Shown: piece by piece, positions 16,549 through 24,874 of the stretch
Position numbering within the stretch: position 1 is the stretch's first letter
How the letters are laid out: every line of letters starts with the position of its first letter
DNA from: Shimia sp022448905
GTDB lineage: Bacteria > Pseudomonadota > Alphaproteobacteria > Rhodobacterales > Rhodobacteraceae
NCBI RefSeq assembly: GCF_047126315.1
Contig: NZ_CP138953.1
Coordinates: 1,984,001-2,048,000 of the forward strand
Direction of reading: 5' to 3'
Length of the DNA: 64,000 nt
Program-made: the position numbers and the translations under genes
Notes under the pieces: generated by a model
The model's database searches: none
What the model was told of the DNA's origin: nothing
Seen by the model: the letters and a program-made list of their open reading frames with translations, nothing else

Positions 16549-18032
16549 AAACATTCACAAGACGATCCGCACTTGTCCTTGGAGGAGCCGCTGCAGGTTG
16601 GTTCGGGGCTAAACGATACGGAAGTCACTTGCCGGTTTACGACGGTACAACCCGGTTAGACACCACGGCCTCCGCCAAGATCATGAATGACGCGAGCGGG
16701 CTTTCTGCCACGCCGATCCACAAACATCTTGTGCTGTCCGAGAACGCCGATGACGCCCTTATTCGAGTCTTGAGGACAGAAATGACCGAAGCGGCCAAAA
16801 ACAATCGGCCCGTGAATATTGGTGCCGCGCGTCATTCTATGGGCGGACAGGCAATTCCAAGGAACGGTACGGCAATCACGTTCGATCATGGCGCGATCGA
16901 GCTGGACCGCACCAATCTAACCTACCGCGTACATGCTGGGGCGCGCTGGTCACAAGTCATCGCGGCACTTGATGCAGAAGGGTTTTCGCCTGCTGTTATG
17001 CAATCCAACAATGACTTTGGCATTGGAGCGACCTTTTCCGTGAATGCCCATGGCTGGCCGGTGCCTTACGGCCCTATGGGTGCGACGGTGCGGTCACTGC
17101 GCATGCTCTTACCCTCTGGCGATGTGGTGGACTGCTCCCCGACCGAGAATTCCAACCTCTTCAAACTCGCCATGGGGGGCTACGGGCTGATCGGTGTTAT
17201 CATCGATTTGGTCGTGGACATGGTACCAAATTCTCGCCTTTCGCCGACCTATGACACTATGGCAGCCACGGATTTTCCTACGGCTTTCCAAACCGCCATC
17301 GACGATCCTGCGGTCACAATGGCCTACGGACGCCTGAACGTCGAACGAGAGAGCTTTTTTGAGCACGCCCTGCTTGCCACTTACCGGCAGACCAAGGATC
17401 AAAACGATCTACCGGCCGCATCTGGCTCTGGCTGGATGTCGCATGTGGCCGGGCGACTTTACCGCGCGCAGCTGGGCAATGAAGCGCTAAAAACCTTTCG
17501 GTGGTGGAACGAAACCTCACTCTTGCCCGCCATCGGCGGCGGTGAAGCGACGCGCAACTCGCTGATCAATGAACCGGTCGTCACGCTCGATGACCGCAAC
17601 CCTGACCGCACGGACATTCTGCATGAATACTTCGTCAGCTTTGACGCCTTTGACAACTTCCTGGAGGCCTGCCGCAAGGTAATCCCAGCCTCCTATCAAG
17701 AGTTCCTAAACGTGACCCTCCGCTATATCGCGCAGGACGATCAAAGCACCCTGTCTTATGCGACACGACCGAGGATCGCGGCCGTTATGTCGTTCAGCCA
17801 AGAGATGACACTGCGCGCCGAAGCCGACATGCGGCGCATGACAGAAACGCTGATCGACCGGATCGCGGCCCGAGGCGGAGCCTACTACCTGCCCTATCGG
17901 CCCCATGCCCGCCTTGATCAAATGGCCACTGTCTACAGCGGTGCCGCGGATTTTGCTGCTGCAAAACGCACCATCGACCCGCAGCTTATCCTGCGCAACA
18001 ACCTTTGGGACAGCTATCTGGAGCGTCTATGA
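16545..18032 (+). CDS. FAD-dependent oxidase, VAO/AldO-like, with Tat signal
   Basis: This 495-residue protein starts with a Tat-type signal (FTRRSALVLGGAAAG). A PCMH-type FAD-binding domain follows (VNIGAARHSMGGQAI, with the conserved His-Ser of this family). A substrate/cap domain and a C-terminal YSGAADFAAAKRTIDP region resemble alditol oxidase / aldonolactone oxidase. It probably oxidises a polyol, sugar lactone or alcohol at the periplasmic face using O2 or a quinone as acceptor. Start overlaps the hydrolase stop and the end overlaps the next start. Confidence 0.82.
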   Translation: MKTFTRRSALVLGGAAAGWFGAKRYGSHLPVYDGTTRLDTTASAKIMNDASGLSATPIHKHLVLSENADDALIRVLRTEMTEAAKNNRPVNIGAARHSMGGQAIPRNGTAITFDHGAIELDRTNLTYRVHAGARWSQVIAALDAEGFSPAVMQSNNDFGIGATFSVNAHGWPVPYGPMGATVRSLRMLLPSGDVVDCSPTENSNLFKLAMGGYGLIGVIIDLVVDMVPNSRLSPTYDTMAATDFPTAFQTAIDDPAVTMAYGRLNVERESFFEHALLATYRQTKDQNDLPAASGSGWMSHVAGRLYRAQLGNEALKTFRWWNETSLLPAIGGGEATRNSLINEPVVTLDDRNPDRTDILHEYFVSFDAFDNFLEACRKVIPASYQEFLNVTLRYIAQDDQSTLSYATRPRIAAVMSFSQEMTLRAEADMRRMTETLIDRIAARGGAYYLPYRPHARLDQMATVYSGAADFAAAKRTIDPQLILRNNLWDSYLERL

Positions 18033-18439
18033 CCGGCTTACAAAAACTCTGCGTCGCCTATTTCGCTGTGCTGATGATCGCAGCCTCGCTGAATTATGTT
18101 CCGGGCCTCACAGACGAAGACGGGCTCGCCTTCGGCATCTTCGCGCTGGACATCTACGATGATGCGCTGCATGTGGCGTCCGCACTGTGGGCGCTGGTCG
18201 CGGGCTTGACCTCTCACAAAGCGGCGCGGACATTTATGGTGCTGTTTGGGCTGGCCTATTTGGGCGACGGCATATTCGGGTTTTTCACAGGCTACGGCTA
18301 TCTCGACCTTGGCATCTTAACCAATGGCTCCGCCGGGATGGATCTCTCGCTCGGTCGTATCCTCGCAAATGTGCCGCACCTTCTCCTTGGTGGCGTTGCG
18401 GTATGGGCCGGGATCAAGAACATCGGCCGTCCAGCGTGA
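18029..18439 (+). CDS. Small four-helix integral membrane protein
   Basis: This 136-residue protein has about four predicted membrane segments (AYFAVLMIAASLNY; HVASALWALVAGL; FMVLFGLAYLGDGIFGFF; LLLGGVAVWAGI). No named family was recognised. It could tether the FAD oxidase or pass its electrons. Start at the ATG overlapping the oxidase stop. An upstream in-frame extension was rejected because it would lie inside the oxidase gene. Confidence 0.75.
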   Translation: MTGLQKLCVAYFAVLMIAASLNYVPGLTDEDGLAFGIFALDIYDDALHVASALWALVAGLTSHKAARTFMVLFGLAYLGDGIFGFFTGYGYLDLGILTNGSAGMDLSLGRILANVPHLLLGGVAVWAGIKNIGRPA

Positions 18440-19488
18440 AGACTTTCTGGCGCTGGCTCAAACGCGGCCTTATCGCAGTCGTTCTGCTGATATTGGGACT
18501 GAGCGCACCCGTTGCCTATGTCGAAACCGCCTGTCGCCCGACGGGCGAACCCGTGCCATACCAAGCGCTCCTCCTCGCTAAGCATCATCGCCCAGAATCC
18601 CGTACCCTGCTAACCTACCCAGAATGGGACATCGTCCACGCCTATGATGATTACGGGCGCGTCCTTGCCACTGGCGATCCCCACGATTTTCAGTTCCTGA
18701 AAAGCATCTCAGGATTTTGGGGCGCGCTCTGCGCGCTCTCAAAGGCATCGGGGTCTCATGGCCAGATCGATGCGGACACCAAACAGATGGTTTATGTGAT
18801 CGGGGTCAGCTTCACGGCAGAGTTCTTGATGAAAGCGGCCTATGAAGAAACTATCGGTCGGCTATTTGTCATGCTCAGAGGCGACGTGCGGGCGCCGCTT
18901 GACGATCTATCGGCGCAGCAAGCCGAAAGCTATGCAAACTTTCTACAACAGGTGCCGTGGTACAAATGGGACTTTGAAGGTGATCGGGCTGCACTGGCCG
19001 CCTCCGCAACAAACGCCTTAAGGGACCGCGAAAGGAACATCGCGCTTGGCCTCGAATATGCGGCAAAGGCGGCCTATGCCGATGTGATCGCACAGGCCGT
19101 CGCGCAGGTCGGCCCCGATGCGCTGACACTGCGCATGATCGTCCGCGCGCCCGAAGCTGAGGCATTTGACGGTTTCGAAGGTGTCACCGTCATCGCGCAT
19201 GGGAATGGGGCCACAGAGATAGAGACCATCCGCTACCGTGCCTTGACCCATTTAATGACAAAGATGGCGCGATCCGAGGTCAATTTTGTTGAAATCGCCG
19301 GCAATGATGACATCATGCTGACTGTCTTAGGCCGAAATGCCACACATCCGGACGCAATCTACAGCCGCGCGCGCCAAGGCGCTGACGACTACCGCCACCT
19401 CATAGTGATGCCTGTGAGCCGCCTTGCTGAGACGCTCCGCGGGCTCGAGGCTAGCGACACTATAGTGGAGCATATCCATGACTATTAA
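18436..19488 (+). CDS. Conserved hypothetical protein with N-terminal membrane anchor
   Basis: This 350-residue protein most likely starts at the GTG at 18436, which overlaps the preceding TGA (GTGA). A hydrophobic helix follows (LIAVVLLILGLSAPVAYV). The remainder is soluble and helical, with motifs such as LLTYPEWDIVHAYDDYG and QQVPWYKWDFEGD. No family was recognised. The consistent four-base overlaps argue that it works with the hydrolase and the FAD oxidase. Confidence 0.7.
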   Translation: MKTFWRWLKRGLIAVVLLILGLSAPVAYVETACRPTGEPVPYQALLLAKHHRPESRTLLTYPEWDIVHAYDDYGRVLATGDPHDFQFLKSISGFWGALCALSKASGSHGQIDADTKQMVYVIGVSFTAEFLMKAAYEETIGRLFVMLRGDVRAPLDDLSAQQAESYANFLQQVPWYKWDFEGDRAALAASATNALRDRERNIALGLEYAAKAAYADVIAQAVAQVGPDALTLRMIVRAPEAEAFDGFEGVTVIAHGNGATEIETIRYRALTHLMTKMARSEVNFVEIAGNDDIMLTVLGRNATHPDAIYSRARQGADDYRHLIVMPVSRLAETLRGLEASDTIVEHIHDY

Positions 19489-19753
19489 ATCCGGCCTCGC
19501 CGCAGCCAGTGTGATGGTAGTTGGATGGCTATCCATCCTCGGGCTGGTTACCATGATGAACGATGCCGCCCCGGCCTTTGTTGTGCTGTTTCCAGATGCT
19601 GAGTTGTTCGAAAGTCTCAGCCAACAAACGCGCATCCTGTCCGCTACACAATTCAGTGTCACGCTGGCCTCGGATGAACTAAGCTTTGCGCGCAGCCTTT
19701 ACGCAAAAGGTGCTATCCTTGTCCTCCCAGCGGGCCTCACCGGCTGCGGCTGA
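19478..19753 (+). CDS. Small hypothetical membrane protein
   Basis: This 91-residue protein has an N-terminal membrane helix (AAASVMVVGWLSILGLV) and a second hydrophobic stretch at the C-terminus (AILVLPAGLTGCG). It overlaps the upstream gene by 11 bases and is the last gene of the operon. No homology was recognised. Confidence 0.55.
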   Translation: MTIKSGLAAASVMVVGWLSILGLVTMMNDAAPAFVVLFPDAELFESLSQQTRILSATQFSVTLASDELSFARSLYAKGAILVLPAGLTGCG

Positions 19754-20096
19754 GCGGGCCTCACAATTGGCCGCAAACTCGTTGCCCTACATTGCTCGCG
19801 GTCGATCAAAACTTATTTGATTGCGCGCGCATATGCGCTGATACACAAAATCAACCCGGTACTGGCCGATGTCCCGAAACCAATGTCGTGTCGCAAGCGC
19901 ATCATGCGCCGTATAGAATTGTGCGCAAGGAAGTCTTTCGCCCCTGGCACTCAGATACCACCGCAGCGACAGTGTGGCTGACCTGCGCATCAACAAATCG
20001 TAGCCTTGAAAAAATCAAGTGTACCGGACTGCCGTTTGGGTGTTAGTGCCGCAAAGGCTTGGAAAAGCGATCGTACAGGCCACTGTCAAACCTGCG
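19754..20096. other. Region without a supported gene
   Basis: Short overlapping frames occur on both strands, but none has a plausible ribosome site or recognisable motif. The segment ends at the left end of IS6 copy 2. It may be gene debris left by insertion. Confidence 0.4.
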
Positions 20097-20914
20097 GGTC
20101 ATGTCAGAGGAAACCGGCTTGAGACGAATAGGGTGGGGCGGTAGCGTTACGCTATGCCAAAACCATCCCCATTTCGCTACTTCAAAACCAGCCCTGAGAT
20201 CATCCGCTTGGCTCTGATTATGTACATTCGGTTTCCTCTGTCGCTCAGGAATGTCGAAGATCTGCTACACGAACGCGGCATCGACGTGAGCTATGAGTCC
20301 GTTCGGTTTTGGTGGCAACGGTTCGGTCCCAAATTCGCATCGGAAATTCGCAATAGACGATCTCAGTCGATGCGTTGCCACTCAAATTGGAAATGGCATC
20401 TGGACGAAATGTTCGTGAAGATCAACGGCGAGAGGTACTACCTTTGGCGGGCCGTTGATCATGAGGGTGAGGTCCTAGAAAGCTATGTGACGAAGACGCG
20501 AGATAGGAAGGCAGCATTGAAATTTCTCAAGAAATCAATGCGTAGGTTTGGCCGTCCTGAAGTAATCGTCACAGACAAGCTTCGATCCTACAGTGCAGCA
20601 TTGAAGGTAATTGGCAACGCAGGTCGGCAGGAAACAGGTCGCTGGGTGAACAACCGAGCAGAAAACTCGCACCTGCCTTTTCGACGAAGAGAACGTGCCA
20701 TGCAGCGTTTCCGGCGGCTACGAAGTTTGCAAAAGTTCGCTTCAGTCCACGCTTCTGTTCTCAACCTCTTCAATTCGGAGCGCAGTCTCTATTCTAGACA
20801 AAATTTCAAACTGAACCGTGGCGCCGCTCTGACCGAGTGGCGCCAACTTTCCGCCGAATAAAGGGCAGAAAATCTGTCCTAGCTGAGACTCGTTCGAATT
20901 AGTCTGACAGCACC
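20097..20914 (+). mobile_element. IS6-family element, copy 2 (818 bp, apparently intact)
   Basis: Left end GGTCATGTCAGAGG, right end TCTGACAGCACC, length 818 bp, identical to copies 3, 4 and 6. Its left 70 bp are identical to those of copy 5 at 51.8 kb, so these two copies share a recent ancestor. Confidence 0.92.
20154..20861 (+). CDS. IS6-family transposase
   Basis: This 235-residue DDE transposase has an N-terminal HTH (LRNVEDLLHERGIDVSYESV). The catalytic Asp are in WHLDEMF and VTDKLRSYS, and the Glu in NNRAENSHLP. The HTH, triad and length match the IS26/IS6 family, which moves by replicative cointegrate formation or conservative targeted recombination. It is co-oriented with its IS and intact. 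Confidence 0.93.
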   Translation: MPKPSPFRYFKTSPEIIRLALIMYIRFPLSLRNVEDLLHERGIDVSYESVRFWWQRFGPKFASEIRNRRSQSMRCHSNWKWHLDEMFVKINGERYYLWRAVDHEGEVLESYVTKTRDRKAALKFLKKSMRRFGRPEVIVTDKLRSYSAALKVIGNAGRQETGRWVNNRAENSHLPFRRRERAMQRFRRLRSLQKFASVHASVLNLFNSERSLYSRQNFKLNRGAALTEWRQLSAE

Positions 20915-20937
20915 GTCCCGGCCATAGAGCAGGTCAG

Positions 20938-21235
20938 TTGTCATCAGACGTCTCCAACAGAACCACGCGGAAGTCGTCCACATTGGTATGGGTCGGGCAG
21001 GTCCATATTAAGGCGGTCGATAATGGCGCGCGCATCCGCTGCGGTGGACGGGGCCGGCACGGTGGGGCCCGAGGCGATGTCGGCGGGGTCATCGCAGTGC
21101 AGGGCATCGCAAGGGGCGTGATGGCGATGCCCTCGCACGGCCCCTATTCGGCCTCAACCGCCTGCAAAGGGTCCGCAGCTGTAAGCGCCGCGTCAAACAG
21201 GTCGTGAAGGAGGGTTACCTGGTCCAAGGGTGGCG
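20938..21235 (-). pseudogene. Glycerate 2-kinase remnant (GckA/TtuD type)
   Basis: The minus strand encodes pieces of a glycerate kinase. An N-terminal LFDAALTAADPLQAVE near 21165-21200 is followed by a stop. A large internal deletion leads, in another frame, into DDPADIASGPTVP with PSTAADARAIIDRL downstream. The kinase is about 420 residues when complete, so most of it is gone. IS6 copy 2 sits immediately to its left and probably removed the rest. It once belonged with the sugar-acid genes to the right. Confidence 0.7.
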
Positions 21236-21245
21236 CCTCTCAAGT

Positions 21246-21278
21246 GAAAAACCGGGCATCGGAGGAATGCCCGGTTTC
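21246..21278 (-). terminator. Rho-independent terminator after the FAH-family gene
   Basis: On the minus strand AACCGGGCAT pairs with ATGCCCGGTT over a 7-base loop, followed by a T run. It lies 10 bp past the stop codon. Confidence 0.85.
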
Positions 21279-21286
21279 AGATGAGA

Positions 21287-22129
21287 TCAGCCTTGCACAA
21301 CCGTCTGATTTTGCTTGCCCAGCCCATTGATGCCAAGCTCCATCTTGTCCCCTGCCTTGAGATAAACAGGGGCAGGCTTCATGCCCAGACCAACACCCGG
21401 AGGCGTGCCGGTCGAGATGATGTCACCTGGCTGAAGCGACATGAATTGCGAAAGGTAGGCGACCACATTGGCGACGCCATAGACCATTGTGTTGGTCGAG
21501 CCGTCCTGCATGCGCTTGTCATTTACGTCCAGATATATGGACAGGGCCTGCGGGTCGGGAACCTCATCCCTGGTGACCAACCAGGGGCCGATTGGACCAA
21601 AGGTGTCGGCAGATTTGCCTTTGGTCCACTGACCTTCGCGCTTGATCTGGAAGTCGCGTTCCGAGATGTCGTTGATCACGCAATAGCCCGCAACATAATC
21701 CAGCGCGTCGGCCTCGTCGATATATTTGGCCTCTTTTCCGATCACGACGCCCAGCTCAACTTCCCAGTCGGTGGCGGTGGATCCGCGCGGGATTTCGATA
21801 TTGTCATTGGGTCCACAAATGGCGCTGGTCGCCTTGGAGAAGATTACCGGCTCGGACGGAACGGGCAGCCCGCTTTCGGCAGCGTGATCGGAGTAGTTAA
21901 GACCGATACAGATGAATTTGCCCACGCCTGAAACACAGGGGCCATAGCGGTCGATCTCGACCTCGGGCAGGGTGGATAGATCAAGGGCAGCGATTTTTGC
22001 AAGACCGTCATCCCCTAGCACATCGCCTGCAATGTCCGCCACATGAGCGGACAGATCCCGTACTTTGCCGTCAGCATCCAGAATGCCCGGCTTTTCCTGC
22101 CCCTTGGGGCCGTAACGCAAAAGTTTCAT
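21287..22129 (-). CDS. Fumarylacetoacetate hydrolase family: probable 2,4-diketo-3-deoxy-L-fuconate hydrolase
   Basis: This 280-residue FAH-family enzyme has metal ligands in the WEVELGVVIGKEA and NDISERDFQ segments and the C-terminal STGTPPGVGLG loop. A GLNYSDHAAE motif lies near residue 97. FAH enzymes of this size cleave C-C bonds in 2,4-diketo acids, and the partner SDR is typical of the non-phosphorylative fucose pathway, which ends in pyruvate and L-lactate. It is 14 bp downstream of the SDR gene. A ureidoglycolate-lyase-like or other diketo-acid role is possible. Confidence 0.82.
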   Translation of the reverse strand: MKLLRYGPKGQEKPGILDADGKVRDLSAHVADIAGDVLGDDGLAKIAALDLSTLPEVEIDRYGPCVSGVGKFICIGLNYSDHAAESGLPVPSEPVIFSKATSAICGPNDNIEIPRGSTATDWEVELGVVIGKEAKYIDEADALDYVAGYCVINDISERDFQIKREGQWTKGKSADTFGPIGPWLVTRDEVPDPQALSIYLDVNDKRMQDGSTNTMVYGVANVVAYLSQFMSLQPGDIISTGTPPGVGLGMKPAPVYLKAGDKMELGINGLGKQNQTVVQG

Positions 22130-22143
22130 TGGTCTCTCCGTGT

Positions 22144-22890
22144 TTAGTTGGCCCAGCCACCATCGATGATGTGGGTTTGTCCTGTGGTGAAGCCGCTGGC
22201 GTCGGACGCGAGATACAGCGCCAATGCCGCGATCTCATCAGCATCCCCAACCCGGCCCATCGGCTGTCGGGCAATGAAATCTTTTATGGCTTGTTCATAA
22301 TCTCCGGTCGCACGCAGGCGGTCATGCAGTGACGGGCTGTCGACGGTACCGGGGCAGATCGCGTTGCAGCGAATGCCTTTAGTCACAAAGTCGGCGGCAA
22401 TGGATTTGGTCAGGCCGACCACAGCTGCTTTCGATGCGCAATAGGCAAAACGGTTCGGTACGCCTTTGATCGACGAGGCGACCGAGGCCATGTTGAGGAT
22501 CGACCCGCCGCCCTTGGCCAGCATATCAGGCAGCACAGCTTTACACATACGATATTGCGCTTTGGCGTTCATGTTGAAGGCGAAGTCCCAGTCTTCTTCG
22601 GGGCAGTCCAGAATGCTGCCTGCGTGCACGAAACCCGCGCAGTTGAACAGCACGTCCAGCGGTCCGGTTTGCGCTAGGACCGACGCGATGTTGTCTGCGT
22701 CCATGACGTCCAATTTCAGGGCGATGATCCCATTCACGGTGTCCAGTTTGGCCAGTGTGGCGTCATTGATATCGGTGGCATAGACCATTGCGCCTGCGCG
22801 GGCGAATGCCTCGGCGCTGGCCCGGCCGATGCCCTGACCTGCGGCGGTGATCAAGGCAGTTTTGCCTTTCAGTGACAGTTCATAGCTCAT
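22144..22890 (-). CDS. SDR oxidoreductase: probable 2-keto-3-deoxy-L-fuconate 4-dehydrogenase
   Basis: This 248-residue classical short-chain dehydrogenase has the NAD-binding TAAGQGIGRA loop, the NNAG-equivalent FNCAG, the catalytic Ser in NMASVASS and YCASK. DINDATLAK at the end of beta2 carries an Asp, favouring NAD+. Coupling with the FAH gene supports oxidation of the 4-hydroxyl of a 2-keto-3-deoxy acid. A 3-hydroxybutyrate-type dehydrogenase is the main alternative. Confidence 0.82.
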   Translation of the reverse strand: MSYELSLKGKTALITAAGQGIGRASAEAFARAGAMVYATDINDATLAKLDTVNGIIALKLDVMDADNIASVLAQTGPLDVLFNCAGFVHAGSILDCPEEDWDFAFNMNAKAQYRMCKAVLPDMLAKGGGSILNMASVASSIKGVPNRFAYCASKAAVVGLTKSIAADFVTKGIRCNAICPGTVDSPSLHDRLRATGDYEQAIKDFIARQPMGRVGDADEIAALALYLASDASGFTTGQTHIIDGGWAN

Positions 22891-22969
22891 CTCGTGTCCC
22901 TTCTGCGCAAGGTCGGCTTTGTCCGTTAAGTGACATGGTTAATGAGGCAAGTTTGCGTTTTCTTCGCAA

Positions 22970-22990
22970 CTAGTATACCAGATACACCAG
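22970..22990. promoter_or_regulatory. Candidate operator for the FadR-type GntR regulator
   Basis: CTAGTATACCAG is an imperfect palindrome, followed by GATACACCAG, giving a repeat of CTGGTRTA with 10 bp spacing on the minus strand. It lies between the divergent SDR and FadR-type regulator genes. FadR/UxuR-type GntR proteins often bind such GTATAC-centred sites. Confidence 0.5.
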
Positions 22991-23054
22991 TTATTCAAGT
23001 TGAGATTATCAATGTGCCCGCTTAGGCGTGTTGGGAGCATTCAGAACGGTGACG

Positions 23055-23834
23055 ATGATGTCAAAGCAGGAAAAACAGGCCCCGCGAACAGCCCTGCGAA
23101 AGCGGGCCGCAAATACCGCGCCATCTGGGCAGGGACAGTTTGAAAGCGGGACGCGCCAAACCTTGGCAGATCGCATCTACGACAGGCTGCACCATGACAT
23201 CACCAACCTGATCTTGCCGCCCGGCACACCGATTCTGGAGCGCGAAGTGGCAAGCGCATTTGATGCCTCGCGCACACCTGTCCGCGAGGCGGTGCTACGT
23301 CTGGTGAAAGAGATGCTGGTAGAAGTGGTGCCGAACTCGGGCACATTCGTTGCCCGCATTCCGCTGTCGATCCTGCCCGAAGCGCTGGTGGCGCGGCGGG
23401 CGTTGGAGCGGGATCTTGTGGCCCGTGCGGCGACGTCGGCCACGGCTGCCCAAAAACTGCATTTGCGTGCGATCATCGAAGATAATCGCGAGGCCGCCGA
23501 TGCAGGCAAACAATCCGATTTTGACAAAACAGACAGCGCGTTTCACGCGCAGATCGCCGAGATGAGCGGATCTCCTGGGCTGTGGCGGGTGATTCAGCAG
23601 ATCAAAACGCCGATGGATCGGCACCGTCATCTGACTTTGCCAGTGGCAAACCGGATGCATCAGGTGGTCGCGGAACACAGCCAGATCGCGGATGCGATTG
23701 AAGCGGGTGACGCCAAGCGTGCAGCCGAGTGTATGGACCACCATTTGCAACAGCTGAAAAGTGATACCCTGGAAGCACTGGAGCGTTATCCATCATTCTT
23801 TATTGTGGATATGGATCCGTCCAAGCTGAAATAA
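23055..23834 (+). CDS. GntR family regulator, FadR/FCD subfamily
   Basis: This protein of about 259 residues has an N-terminal winged helix (LADRIYDRLHHDI, then SRTPVREAVLRLVKEMLVE). The effector-binding FCD all-helical domain follows, with metal-ligand-type residues DSAFHAQIAEMSG and the C-terminal DHHLQQL. It is divergent from the SDR/FAH genes and probably controls them. The start is uncertain: ATG codons at 23055 and 23058 lack a good ribosome site, and GTG codons at 23028 and 23049 are alternatives. Confidence 0.85.
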   Translation: MMSKQEKQAPRTALRKRAANTAPSGQGQFESGTRQTLADRIYDRLHHDITNLILPPGTPILEREVASAFDASRTPVREAVLRLVKEMLVEVVPNSGTFVARIPLSILPEALVARRALERDLVARAATSATAAQKLHLRAIIEDNREAADAGKQSDFDKTDSAFHAQIAEMSGSPGLWRVIQQIKTPMDRHRHLTLPVANRMHQVVAEHSQIADAIEAGDAKRAAECMDHHLQQLKSDTLEALERYPSFFIVDMDPSKLK

Positions 23835-23837
23835 CGG

Positions 23838-24743
23838 CTAGGGGCTGACGCTTTCGAGGCGGCTTATCAACTCGGCTTTCGCCGCGTCCAGATGGTGCTC
23901 CATCCCATCAAGTGCCCGGTCCAGATCATCTGAGATCAGCGCATCAATTATGTCGATATGTTCAAAGATTGCGCGTTCGTTGCGGGTCGTCACAAGATGC
24001 CGATCAGCAGACAAATGGTAGTGCGAAAAGAACAGCAGCGATACCGCGTCGTCGTTTCCAAGAAGAAACCGATGGCGTGCGGATCTGTTCAGCGTGGCGT
24101 GAAGTTCAACATCCAGCTCTTTGAACTCTATCGGGTCGCCCGGCGGAGTGGTAAGGGCGCGTTGGTGTTTTATCCGCAGTGTTTTGAGGTCAGACCAAAT
24201 GGGGTCTATGTTCGGAAGCGTGGCGACTTTGCGCAGCGAGCGGAACTCGATGAATTTCCTGAATTCATATACCTCGTCCGCATAGTCTGGCGTCATGCTT
24301 TGATATACCCAACGGCGATTGGGCTCGCGGCGGATGAGCCCAAAACTGCTGAGCCGGATTAGGAATTCGTGAATAGCAGCATGCGAAATACCAAGCGCAC
24401 GGACGACTTGCGCTTCGGTGAACCCGCCACCTGTCTGGATCTTTTGATCTATCACCCAGGTCATAAGCTTTTCCTGTATCAGGGCCTCGGTGGTTATTGT
24501 GCTTTCTTTGGGAAAGAAGTCATCAGGCGAGGTCGCACGAAGAAGGGGGCGAGGCTGTTCTTGCCCTGTAGTCCCGTCGATCAGGCCGCGTTCGACAAGC
24601 AATGCCCAGATTTTTCGACTTGTCGTGCGGCTGATGCCCAGTTGCAGGGCAAGCTGCGTTGGATTCGGAACCGGTATGCCGAGCTGAAGACGGTTCAGTG
24701 TTTCATTATAGAATTTGCCAAACAGGCGGTTAGAGCGCGCCAC
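23838..24743 (-). CDS. Tandem winged-helix GntR-type regulator, paralog 1
   Basis: This 301-residue protein has two DNA-binding-like winged helices instead of the usual one. The first spans about residues 10-70 (QLALQLGISRTTSRKIWALL). The second spans about 85-150 (EAQVVRALGISHAAIHEFLIRL). A C-terminal FCD-like helical domain follows (YHLSADR and HLDAAKAELI). Two further paralogs occur at 31.3 and 40.7 kb. It faces the TRAP operon across a shared 131-bp promoter region with a perfect palindrome and is the likely regulator of that operon. Confidence 0.85.
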   Translation of the reverse strand: MARSNRLFGKFYNETLNRLQLGIPVPNPTQLALQLGISRTTSRKIWALLVERGLIDGTTGQEQPRPLLRATSPDDFFPKESTITTEALIQEKLMTWVIDQKIQTGGGFTEAQVVRALGISHAAIHEFLIRLSSFGLIRREPNRRWVYQSMTPDYADEVYEFRKFIEFRSLRKVATLPNIDPIWSDLKTLRIKHQRALTTPPGDPIEFKELDVELHATLNRSARHRFLLGNDDAVSLLFFSHYHLSADRHLVTTRNERAIFEHIDIIDALISDDLDRALDGMEHHLDAAKAELISRLESVSP

Positions 24744-24818
24744 GGCGACCTCGTGAATCTGAGATGGTTTTTAATCGTGTATATTATAATTAAAACCACT
24801 TGCGTGCTGTCAAGAATG

Positions 24819-24838
24819 GTATTTAATAAATTAAATAC
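24819..24838. promoter_or_regulatory. Perfect palindromic operator upstream of the TRAP operon
   Basis: GTATTTAAT and ATTAAATAC form a perfect inverted repeat around AA. It overlaps a likely -10 box (TATTTAAT) of dctP. A second, wider-spaced half-site pair (GGTTTTTAAT at 24766 and ATTAAAACC at 24789) lies nearer the regulator gene. Confidence 0.7.
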
Positions 24839-24874
24839 AGTATTGTGACACTGTCCATTATGGGAGGATACCTA

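Noticed and set aside
19787..20046. Short frames on both strands between the FAD-oxidase operon and IS6 copy 2
   Set aside because: No ribosome site, motif or coherent composition; treated as debris.
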